In this document: in pieces, positions 48,281 to 55,711 of the stretch
Layout: each line of letters begins with the position of its first letter
Position numbering within the stretch: the first letter of the stretch is position 1
From: Microbacterium sp. SLBN-146
Lineage (GTDB): Bacteria > Actinomycetota > Actinomycetes > Actinomycetales > Microbacteriaceae
Assembly: GCF_006715145.1 (NCBI RefSeq)
Contig: NZ_VFMR01000001.1
Location: 2,232,001-2,296,000, forward strand
DNA length: 64,000 bases
Reading direction: 5' to 3'
The notes under the pieces: model-generated
The model's database searches: none
Told to the model about the DNA's origin: nothing
Seen by the model: the letters and a program-made list of their open reading frames with translations, nothing else
Translations under genes and position numbers: made by a program

Positions 48281-48720
48281 TCAACCGGATCTGGCCCAAG
48301 TGCACGTCTTGTCGATCTCCACGTTAATCCGAGATGTGATGCCGTCGAACTTCACCCATGCCGCGGACTGACCACGTCGATCTACCCGGTTGATGGTCTT
48401 GCCTTTATGAAAATCGCCTTGAACGTATGTCCCACACCACCCCGCAGGCACCTCGAAAGTGTCCCAATCGGTGGATGAGGACGCGCTTCGCCCAGCCGAC
48501 AGAGAGACCACGTTGCCATTGCTGGCAGGGATGTTGTCTGAAACTCGCACGGCTCGGGAAGATGTCGCGAGATTCGTGATCTGCCCGCAGTTCCAGGTGC
48601 TACAAGGTTCCGCCTGAGCAGGTGCGGCTCCGAGAACGAGCGAAGCGGTCAAGAGAGCGGATACCCAACAAATGTTGTCCCGCGACTGCGACGCAGTTTC
48701 GATAGTCCCCGTGCTGGCAT
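48281..48720 (-). CDS. small secreted hypothetical protein, possible frameshift in the signal peptide
   Basis: The mature part is well formed: a signal-like core SALLTASLVLGAAPAQA, then EPCSTWNCGQITNLATSSRA and a body ending NVEIDKTCTWARSG, with Trp/Gly patches (WDTFEVPAGWCGTYVQG). The best start is the ATG at 48720, six bases after GGAG, giving a basic n-region MPARGLSKLRRSRG, but this is one frame away from the core. A one-base deletion near 48676-48684 would join them. Otherwise a TTG at 48775 opens the frame but gives an unsuitable neutral n-region. Composition is less GC-rich than neighbours. No known family. Confidence 0.6.
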
Positions 48721-48939
48721 GAAGTTCTCCAGATGTGGCGTGAGCGGTGGAAACGCCTGTGAGCCAGGCTCGCAATCAGATGCACACCCGGCATTGCAAT
48801 TCATGGCGATGTCCCGGAGCATCGCGGCTGAGCTGAGACTTTCTTGATCCGTCGTATCACCCGTCGCGGGCGGAGTGGCATCCGAAAAATCACCCCTTAG
48901 CCAGGAATAATCTGCTTCCGTCACTGGTACGCTCCTGCC

Positions 48940-49407
48940 ATGGCGATCGTCAGGCCAGTCGGCGCGGGACCATCTGCTCGGTGGCAGAAGACCGCCACTG
49001 TCGACATGCTTTTCGGGGCCATGCTCGTCGTGTGGGGTGCAGCAGCCGGGCTCGGTGCTCTCGCCTCTTGGACGCCGTGCCTCGGGGGCGATCCGGACAG
49101 GGCTGCCTGCCTAGAACTGATCTCCAGCAGCGAGCAGTTCAATCGCAGCGGCTTGGTCTGGACGATTGCAATCGTGATGCTCATTGTCGGTGTGTGCCTA
49201 AGCTCGAATCGACGATGGTTCGCTGTCGGTGCGGTCGTCATCGTGATCTTCAACCCGGTGTTCGATAGAGGCTTCACCTGGGCGTGGTCCACCGCAGACA
49301 CAAACCCCGGTGTGGGGGTGTTTCCCGGGCTGGCCATCGCTGGGGTCGGGTTCTTCGTACTCACCATGAGTCGGCGCCGCCGCGTCGACGACCGGTCGGC
49401 CGCGTAG
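48940..49407 (+). CDS. hypothetical membrane protein
   Basis: 155 residues with four likely helices: MLFGAMLVVWGAAAGLGALA, GLVWTIAIVMLIVGVCL, WFAVGAVVIVIFNPVF and FPGLAIAGVGFFVLTM. Two Cys lie in the first loop (WTPCLGGDPDRAACLEL). The tail RRRRVDDRSAA ends with the 19-bp repeat also found at 48130-48148. Codon use is less extreme than in neighbours. No family recognised. Confidence 0.65.
   Translation: MAIVRPVGAGPSARWQKTATVDMLFGAMLVVWGAAAGLGALASWTPCLGGDPDRAACLELISSSEQFNRSGLVWTIAIVMLIVGVCLSSNRRWFAVGAVVIVIFNPVFDRGFTWAWSTADTNPGVGVFPGLAIAGVGFFVLTMSRRRRVDDRSAA
49389..49407. repeat. 19-bp direct repeat, right copy
   Basis: CGACCGGTCGGCCGCGTAG, the end of the membrane-protein gene including its stop. 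One base differs from 48130-48148. The 1.24 kb between the copies is less GC-rich than its surroundings. Confidence 0.7.
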
Positions 49408-49474
49408 CCGCTCGCGGGTTGCAGGAGTTTGGCGGCACTCTCTCGCGCGCCGTCTCGCGCGAGAGAATGTCGGA

Positions 49475-51925
49475 GTGACCGACCACTCCCACACGCTCGC
49501 GGAGCTCACCCTCTTCGAGAAGGCAGCGCTCCTGAGCGGTGCGAACGTGTGGGAGACCCGCGGCATACCGCGCCTGGGGATCCCGCGGCTGTGGATGTCG
49601 GACGGCCCACACGGCCTGCGGAAGCAGCGCGGCGACGCCGACCATCTGGGACTCGGAGAGAGCGACCCGGCCGTGTGCTTTCCCACGGCCGCGACCGTCG
49701 CGAACAGCTGGGACGAAGAGCTCGCGGAAGAGATCGGCACGGCCCTCGGACAGGATGCCGCGTCGCGCGGCGTGCACATGCTTCTCGGCCCCGGACTCAA
49801 CATCAAGCGGAGCCCCCTCGGCGGACGCAACTTCGAGTACTTCTCGGAAGATCCCGAGCTGTCGGGACGCCTCGCCGCTGCCTACGTTCGCGGCATCCAG
49901 TCGACGGGTGTCGCCGCGACGCCCAAGCACTTCGCTGCCAACAGTCAGGAACTCCGCCGTCTCGTCTCCGACTCGATCGTCGATGAGCGAACGCTCCGCG
50001 AGGTCTACCTGACGGCGTTCGAGATCGTCGTCCGCGACGCACGGCCGTGGGCGCTCATGACCGCGTACAACCTCGTCAACGGAACGTATTCGCACGAGAA
50101 CCGTCACCTGCTCATCGACATTCTGCGAGACGAGTGGGGCTTCGACGGGCTGGTGGTGTCGGACTGGGGTGGCGCCGACGATCCCGTGGCATCCGTTGCG
50201 TCCGGCGGAACGATCGAGATGCCGTCGCCCGGGTTCGACTCGGCCCATGCCATCGTCGAGGCCGTCCGCGCGGGGCGCCTCGACCCTGCCGACCTCGACG
50301 CCCGCGTGGATGAGCTGCTCACCCTCGTCGATCGCGTGACGGCTCCCCGAGACCCCGACCCGTTCGACGAGCCGCGAGCGAACGCGCTCGCCCGACGCGC
50401 CGCCGCCGAGGGAGCCGTCCTGCTCCGGAACGAGAACGCGACGCTCCCGCTCGCGGCGGGGACGAGCGTCGCACTCATCGGAGCGTTCGCCGAGCGACCC
50501 CGGTACCAGGGCGCGGGCTCGTCGATCGTCAATCCCACGCGTCTTCCGACACTGCGGGATGCCATCGTCCAGACTCAACTGACACTCGCGGGCTTCGCGG
50601 AGGGCTTCCGCCTCGACGACCTGCCGGACGACGCGCTCATCACCGAGGCGGTCGCTCTTGCGCGCACGGCCGACGTCGTCGTCCTCGCGCTCGGCCTCCC
50701 CGCAGCCGACGAGTCGGAGGGGATCGATCGCCGCCACCTGGCGCTCCCGGCCGTCCAGGTGCAGCTCCTGCGCGCGCTCGCCGAGACGGGCATTCCGATC
50801 GTCGTCGTCCTCGCCGGTGGGGGCGCAATCGAGACGCCGTGGATCGAGCTGACGGCATCCGTCCTGCACACCTACCTCGGCGGCCAGGCCGGCGCCCTCG
50901 CGACGTGGGACGTCCTCACGGGGGTCGTCAATCCGGGTGGCCGGCTCGCCGAGACACTCCCCGTCGCCCTCGCCGATGACGCGACGGCCCGCCGCTTCCC
51001 GTCCGACCATCGCACGGCCGAGTATCGCGAGGGCCCCTTCGTGCGCTACCGCCACCACGCGTCGGCGGGCGTCACGCCGGCGTTCCCCTTCGGGTTCGGC
51101 CTCAGCTACACGAGCTTCGCCTACGAAGACCTGTCGGTCACCGAGGAGTTCGCGCGCTTCACCGTCACCAACACCGGCCCCGTCGAGGGTTCCGAGGTGG
51201 CCCAGCTCTACGTGCGGCGGTCGTCCCCGAGCGGATTCCTCCGTCCCGCGATCGAGCTCAAGGGGTTCGTGAAGCTGCAGCTCGCGCCGGGGGAGCAGAC
51301 GACCGTCGAGATCCCCTTCGGTGAGCGGACGTTCCGCGTCTACGACGTCGAGACGTCGGCGTGGCAGGTCGAGACGGGGGAGTATGAGATCCTCGTCGGC
51401 CCGCACAGCGGCGACCTTCCGCTCGCGGCGAACCTCGATGTCGAGGGAACCATCGCGCCGCGGCAGATCGATCCCGCGCTCGAACCGTACGTGACGGCGG
51501 ACGTGCGCGACGTCTCGGATGCCGCGTTCGAGGCGCTCCTCGGACACCCGATCCCCGCACCGGAGTGGCACGTGCCGCCGTACGGCTACAACTCCCCGCT
51601 CGACCTCGTCGGGCGGTCGCCCTCCCGTCTCGTTCGATTCGCCTTCGGCTTCCTCGAGCGTGCGAAGCGCGCCGCCGACGGTCTGCCGCATCCCGACATC
51701 ACGACCCTCTTCATCTACTACGCACCCTTCCGGGCGTTCAACAAGATGACGGGCGGTGCCGTGACGCGAGAGGCGACGGATGCCGTCATCACGATCGCCA
51801 ACGGTCGGGTCGGCGGCGGCTTCGTCGCGCTCGTCCGGGCGCTCGTCAGCGGACGTCAAAGGGAACGCGCGAGTCGCGAGCGATTCGCGCGCGCCGCCGC
51901 CGGGCAGAGGCCGCCCGCCCGATGA
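49475..51925 (+). CDS. glycoside hydrolase family 3 beta-glucosidase
   Basis: 816 residues from GTG 49475. The GH3 barrel has IPRLWMSDGPHGLRKQR, ATPKHFAANSQE and the nucleophile Asp230 in LVVSDWGGADDP. The alpha/beta sandwich has LALPAVQVQLLRALAETGIP and VLAGGGAIETPW. A fibronectin-III-like domain follows (EVAQLYVRRSSPSG, LKGFVKLQLAPGEQTTVEIP). About 170 extra residues (YNSPLDLVGRSPSRL, then LFIYYAPFRAFNKMTGG) form an unassigned C-terminal region. No signal peptide, so it acts on imported oligosaccharides. The last 80 bp overlap the convergent permease gene. Confidence 0.93.
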   Translation: MTDHSHTLAELTLFEKAALLSGANVWETRGIPRLGIPRLWMSDGPHGLRKQRGDADHLGLGESDPAVCFPTAATVANSWDEELAEEIGTALGQDAASRGVHMLLGPGLNIKRSPLGGRNFEYFSEDPELSGRLAAAYVRGIQSTGVAATPKHFAANSQELRRLVSDSIVDERTLREVYLTAFEIVVRDARPWALMTAYNLVNGTYSHENRHLLIDILRDEWGFDGLVVSDWGGADDPVASVASGGTIEMPSPGFDSAHAIVEAVRAGRLDPADLDARVDELLTLVDRVTAPRDPDPFDEPRANALARRAAAEGAVLLRNENATLPLAAGTSVALIGAFAERPRYQGAGSSIVNPTRLPTLRDAIVQTQLTLAGFAEGFRLDDLPDDALITEAVALARTADVVVLALGLPAADESEGIDRRHLALPAVQVQLLRALAETGIPIVVVLAGGGAIETPWIELTASVLHTYLGGQAGALATWDVLTGVVNPGGRLAETLPVALADDATARRFPSDHRTAEYREGPFVRYRHHASAGVTPAFPFGFGLSYTSFAYEDLSVTEEFARFTVTNTGPVEGSEVAQLYVRRSSPSGFLRPAIELKGFVKLQLAPGEQTTVEIPFGERTFRVYDVETSAWQVETGEYEILVGPHSGDLPLAANLDVEGTIAPRQIDPALEPYVTADVRDVSDAAFEALLGHPIPAPEWHVPPYGYNSPLDLVGRSPSRLVRFAFGFLERAKRAADGLPHPDITTLFIYYAPFRAFNKMTGGAVTREATDAVITIANGRVGGGFVALVRALVSGRQRERASRERFARAAAGQRPPAR

Positions 51926-52742
51926 GTCCGTGGCGGGGGCTGAAGGCGTAGACGAGGGCGAAGACCGTCCCCTGGACGAGCACGACGAGACCCCCGGATG
52001 CCGCATCGAGCCAGTAGCTCAGATAGATGCCGACGACGGCGCTCGACGCCGACAGCACGGGGGCGATCACGAGCATCCGTCCGAAGCGATCCGTGAGAAG
52101 GTGAGCGGTCGCACCGGGGATCACGAGCATCGCGACGACGAGAACGACGCCGACGACCTGCAGCGACACGACGGCCGTCAGCGCGATGAGGCCCAGGAGG
52201 AGCGCGCTCAGGAGACGCGGACTGAGCCCGATCGCGAACGCCTGCGTCGCATCGAACGCGAAGAGGGTCAGGTCGCGGCGCTTGAGCAGGAGGATCGCGA
52301 GTGCCATCGCCGCGAGGATCGCGATCTGCACGAGATCGGCGGGGGAGACCCCCAAGACGTTCCCGAAGACGATGTGCCCGAGGTCGGTCTGGCTCGGAGT
52401 GACCGAGATGAGCACGAGTCCGAGGGCGAAGAGCGTCGTGAAGACGATGCCGATCGCGGCATCCTCTTTCACTCTGCTCGTGTTGCGGATGGCCCCGATG
52501 AGCGCGACGGCCAGGAACCCGAACACGAGCGCTCCGATCGCGAACGGCGCGCCGACGATGTAGGCGAGCACGACGCCCGGGAGAACGGCGTGCGAGACGG
52601 CGTCGCCCATGAGCGACCAGCCGATCAGGACGAGCCAGCACGACAGCAGGGCGCAGACGACCGCAGCGAGGATCGTCGCCGCGAGCGCGCGGAGCATGAA
52701 GTCGTACTGCAGCGGTTCGAGGAGCAGATCGATGACGTTCAC
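51846..52742 (-). CDS. metal ABC transporter permease (ABC-3 family)
   Basis: 298 residues from GTG 52742, overlapping the ATPase stop (GTGA). About eight helices, with the ABC-3 motifs WSLMGDAVSHAVLPGVVLAY, GIVFTTLFALGLVLISVTPS and VVGVVLVVAMLVIPGATAHL. It forms the pore for Zn2+ or Mn2+ uptake with the ATPase and binding protein that precede it in the operon. The C-terminal 26 codons overlap the GH3 gene on the other strand by 80 bp. Confidence 0.93.
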   Translation of the reverse strand: MNVIDLLLEPLQYDFMLRALAATILAAVVCALLSCWLVLIGWSLMGDAVSHAVLPGVVLAYIVGAPFAIGALVFGFLAVALIGAIRNTSRVKEDAAIGIVFTTLFALGLVLISVTPSQTDLGHIVFGNVLGVSPADLVQIAILAAMALAILLLKRRDLTLFAFDATQAFAIGLSPRLLSALLLGLIALTAVVSLQVVGVVLVVAMLVIPGATAHLLTDRFGRMLVIAPVLSASSAVVGIYLSYWLDAASGGLVVLVQGTVFALVYAFSPRHGLIGRAASARRRRARIARDSRVPFDVR

Positions 52743-53500
52743 GATGCACTCCCGTCGAATTCGGGTCCGGCCCCGGGTTCGGCTTCGGGGGCGCCGAAGG
52801 CGCGCGCGAGCGTCTCGGGAGCGAGCACATCGGCGACCGGTCCCTGCGCGATGACGCTTCGCTGCAGGAGCACGGCCTCGTCGGCGAGGCGAGGAAGCGC
52901 GACGAGGTCGTGCGTCGAGGCGAGGATCGTGCGCCCTTCGCCCGCGAGGTCCCGCAGGAGCCGCACGATCATCGCCTCGGAGGGGCGGTCGACCCCCGCG
53001 AACGGTTCGTCCAGCAAGAGGATGCGGGCATCCTGCGCGATGCCCCGCGCGACGAACGCCCGCTTGCGCTGACCGCCCGACAGAGCGCCGATCTGGCGGT
53101 CGGCGAGGTCGGTGAGCTCGACGCGTGAGAGCGCCTCGGCGACGGCCGCGTGGTCGGCGGCGTGCGGACGTCGCGTGATACCGAGCCGACCGTAGCGGCC
53201 CATCATGACGACATCGCGCACAGAGACGGGGAACGCCCCGTCGATCTCCTCGCTCTGCGGAACGTATCCGACGAGTCCGCGGCGCCGGGCGGAGGCAGGG
53301 GAGGCGCCGTCGAGGAGGACCGATCCCCGGTCGGGCCGCAGCATCCCCATGATGGTCTTGAAGAGCGTCGACTTGCCCGATCCGTTGGTACCGATGAGGG
53401 CCGTGATGCGTCCGGGGTCGATCCGCACGGTCACGTCGCGGAGTGCCGCGACATCGCCGTAGTGGACCGTGACGTCGCGCACGTCGATCGCGGCGGTCAT
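52739..53500 (-). CDS. metal ABC transporter ATP-binding protein
   Basis: 253 residues from ATG 53500, overlapping the binding-protein stop. Walker A IGTNGSGKSTLFKTIMG, Q-loop VGYVPQSEEIDGAFPVSVRD, signature LSGGQRKRAFVARGIA, Walker B ILLLDEPFAGVD and H-loop ASTHDLVAL. FPVSVRDVVMMGRYGR is characteristic of the zinc/manganese importers. Middle gene of the three-gene importer operon. Confidence 0.94.
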   Translation of the reverse strand: MTAAIDVRDVTVHYGDVAALRDVTVRIDPGRITALIGTNGSGKSTLFKTIMGMLRPDRGSVLLDGASPASARRRGLVGYVPQSEEIDGAFPVSVRDVVMMGRYGRLGITRRPHAADHAAVAEALSRVELTDLADRQIGALSGGQRKRAFVARGIAQDARILLLDEPFAGVDRPSEAMIVRLLRDLAGEGRTILASTHDLVALPRLADEAVLLQRSVIAQGPVADVLAPETLARAFGAPEAEPGAGPEFDGSAS

Positions 53501-54423
53501 CGGCTGCTCCCCGCGAGCGCGTCGGCGATGAGTTCGGCGTCGTAGCGCAGGAGATCGAGATAGCTCGGGACGGGGCCGTCGGCTTCGGAGAGGGAATCGA
53601 CGTACAGGATGCCGCCGAGCTCGGCATCCGTCGCCTCGACGACCTGCTGCATCGGCCTGTCGGAGACGGTCGACTCGCAGAAGACGGCGGGGACGTCGTT
53701 GTCGCGGACGAATTCGATGGTCTCCGCGATCTGCTGCGGCGTCGCCTGCTGCTCGGCATTGACGGGCCAGATGTACTGCTCTGTGAGACCCGCGTCGCGG
53801 GCGAGATACGAGAACGCGCCCTCGCACGTGACGAGCGCGCGATGGTTGTCGGGAAGCTCCGACACGGCTGCGACGAGCTCGTCTTGAATCGTCCGCAGCT
53901 CGTCGATGTAGGCCGCTCCCCGGTCCGCGAATGCCGACGCATGCTCCGGCGCGAGGTCGCTGAGAGCCTCGACGATGTTCTCGACGTAGACGATCGCATT
54001 ACGCGGACTCATCCACGCGTGCGGGTTCGGAAGACCCGCGTAGGCATCGGCAGCGATGTCGATGATCTCGACCCCGTCGGACACGACCACGTGGGGCACG
54101 TCGATCGACGAGACGAACCGCTCGAACCACGCCTCGAGCCCGAGTCCGTTGTCGAGGATGAGGTCGGCTTCGGATGCCCGGGCGATGTCGCGCGGCGTCG
54201 GTTCGTAGCCGTGGATCTCGGCGCCGACCTTCGTGATCGACTCGACGCGGACGTCGTCGCCCCCGACGACGCGTGCCATGTCGGCGAGGACCGTGAACGT
54301 CGTCAGGACGACAGGTGCGTCGCCCTTGGCGGCGTCATCCTCGCCTGTCTTCGCGCCGCACGCCGTCAGCAGCGTCCCCGCGACGACGAGCGCGGTGACT
54401 GCTGCGAGGAGATTTTTCGGCAT
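53497..54423 (-). CDS. metal ABC transporter substrate-binding lipoprotein (Zn/Mn, cluster A-I)
   Basis: 308 residues from ATG 54423. Lipobox LTAC after MPKNLLAAVTALVVAGTL. The metal ligands expected for the family are visible: His in VGAEIHGYEPTPRD, His in LPNPHAWMSP, a Glu in CEGAFSYLARDAGL replacing the usual His, and Asp/Glu near VFCESTVSD and YVDSLSEAD. The His-to-Glu exchange resembles Mn2+-preferring members, but preference cannot be proven. The start codon sits inside a perfect palindrome that may be the operator. Confidence 0.9.
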   Translation of the reverse strand: MPKNLLAAVTALVVAGTLLTACGAKTGEDDAAKGDAPVVLTTFTVLADMARVVGGDDVRVESITKVGAEIHGYEPTPRDIARASEADLILDNGLGLEAWFERFVSSIDVPHVVVSDGVEIIDIAADAYAGLPNPHAWMSPRNAIVYVENIVEALSDLAPEHASAFADRGAAYIDELRTIQDELVAAVSELPDNHRALVTCEGAFSYLARDAGLTEQYIWPVNAEQQATPQQIAETIEFVRDNDVPAVFCESTVSDRPMQQVVEATDAELGGILYVDSLSEADGPVPSYLDLLRYDAELIADALAGSSR

Positions 54424-54434
54424 ACCGAAAAATC
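54411..54434. promoter_or_regulatory. DtxR/MntR-like palindromic operator over the start codon
   Basis: GATTTTTCGG (54411-54420), CATA, CCGAAAAATC (54425-54434): a perfect inverted repeat with 10-bp arms and a 4-bp centre in a GC-rich context. The CAT in the centre is the complement of the ATG of the binding-protein gene. Size, AT-rich arms and target fit metal-dependent DtxR/MntR-type repressors. The regulator gene is not in the window. Confidence 0.6.
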
Positions 54435-54466
54435 TACTCCTCTCGTGAGGGGATGCAACGGAGACG

Positions 54467-54504
54467 CACGGATGCCGCGGCTCGGGTGGGCCGCGGCATC
54501 CGTG
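54467..54504 (-). terminator. hairpin terminator after the dehydrogenase gene
   Basis: Perfect 15-bp arms CACGGATGCCGCGGC (54467-54481) and GCCGCGGCATCCGTG (54490-54504) with an eight-base loop, six bases past the stop of the minus-strand dehydrogenase gene. It separates that gene from the metal importer operon. Confidence 0.75.
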
Positions 54505-54509
54505 AGCGG

Positions 54510-55583
54510 TCAGTGCGAGAGGGCGGGCTCGCGTCCGGCGGTGAGACGCTCGGCTGCGAGCCCCTCTGCCGCTGCGAGAGGCGTGACTCCGCGGGCATCG
54601 GCCTCGGCGAATATCCGGCGGAGTGTGTCGCCGATCGCCGCGACACGCTCCATCGTCTCGGCGCGCGTGCCGATGCCCTTCGCTTCGAGGTCGAGGTAGA
54701 TGACGCCGCCCGCGTTGACGACGAAGTCGGGCGCGTAGAGGATGCCACGACCCGCCAGCCGGTCGGCGCCCTCGTGCGACGCGAGGGGATTGTTCGCGGG
54801 GCCGCAGACGGCGGCGGCGTCGAGGGCATCGATGACCTCGTCGGTCAGGATCCCGCCGATCCCGGCCGGCACGAAGACATCGGCGGGAACGAGATGCTCC
54901 TCGCCGGGCATCGTCCACCGCGCACCGAGGTCGAGTGCGAGATCGCGCTTGGCCGGATTGACATCGGTCACCGTCAGAACGGCGCCCTCCGCGGCGAGGC
55001 GGACGGCGAGTCTGCTGCCGACCTGCCCGAGGCCCGAGATCGTGATGCGACGGCCCGATACGTCGGCCGAGCCCGTGACCTTCTCGAGGGTCGCGCGCAG
55101 CGACTCGTAGACACCGTGACTTGTCGGACCGGCCGGTTCACCCGACCCTCCGACCGCGTCGGGGAGACCCACGACGTGCTCCGTGCGCTCGCGCACGACG
55201 AGCATGTCCTCCGTCGTCGATCCGACGTCCTCCGCCGTGCGGTACAGGCCGTGGAGCGACTCGACCGCGTCGCCGAGATCGAGGAAGGCCGCACGTCGGC
55301 GATCGGCGTCGAGCACCGTCCCCTCGGGGAGCGCGATGACGGCCTTGCCACCGCCCGCGTCGAGTCCCGCGGCGGCGTTCTTGAGGGTCATCGCGGCGGA
55401 CAGGCGCAGGACGTCGCCGAGGGCGTCGCTCCAGTGCGGGTAGGTCCACAGGCGCGCACCGCCCAGGGCGGAGCCGAGCACGGAGGAGTGCAGGGCGACG
55501 GCGATGAAGAGTCCGCTCCGTCGTCCCGTGATCACCTCCACGCGCTCGTGGGTGACATCGGGCAGGGGCAGAGACGGAGTCAT
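54510..55583 (-). CDS. Glu/Leu/Phe/Val dehydrogenase
   Basis: 357 residues from ATG 55583 after GGAAG. The catalytic Lys region is GLDAGGGKAVIALPEG, followed by GSTTEDMLVV, the Rossmann motif ISGLGQVGSRLAVRLAAEGA and GPANNPLASHEGADRL; the C-terminal YAPDFVVNAGGVIYLDLEAK is also standard. It deaminates branched-chain or aromatic amino acids with NAD. The single-domain length matches the Leu/Val/Phe dehydrogenases rather than GDH. Confidence 0.9.
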   Translation of the reverse strand: MTPSLPLPDVTHERVEVITGRRSGLFIAVALHSSVLGSALGGARLWTYPHWSDALGDVLRLSAAMTLKNAAAGLDAGGGKAVIALPEGTVLDADRRRAAFLDLGDAVESLHGLYRTAEDVGSTTEDMLVVRERTEHVVGLPDAVGGSGEPAGPTSHGVYESLRATLEKVTGSADVSGRRITISGLGQVGSRLAVRLAAEGAVLTVTDVNPAKRDLALDLGARWTMPGEEHLVPADVFVPAGIGGILTDEVIDALDAAAVCGPANNPLASHEGADRLAGRGILYAPDFVVNAGGVIYLDLEAKGIGTRAETMERVAAIGDTLRRIFAEADARGVTPLAAAEGLAAERLTAGREPALSH

Positions 55584-55711
55584 CACGGTCTTCCTTCAGC
55601 AGGCCTTGTGGGCTGAGCGCTACGGACGCCGCGGCTTTGCGGCATCCGCCACCATTGGATCACCCGGCGAGGCCCAGCGACAACCGTGCCACGCGGGGTT
55701 GCGCAGATCGC

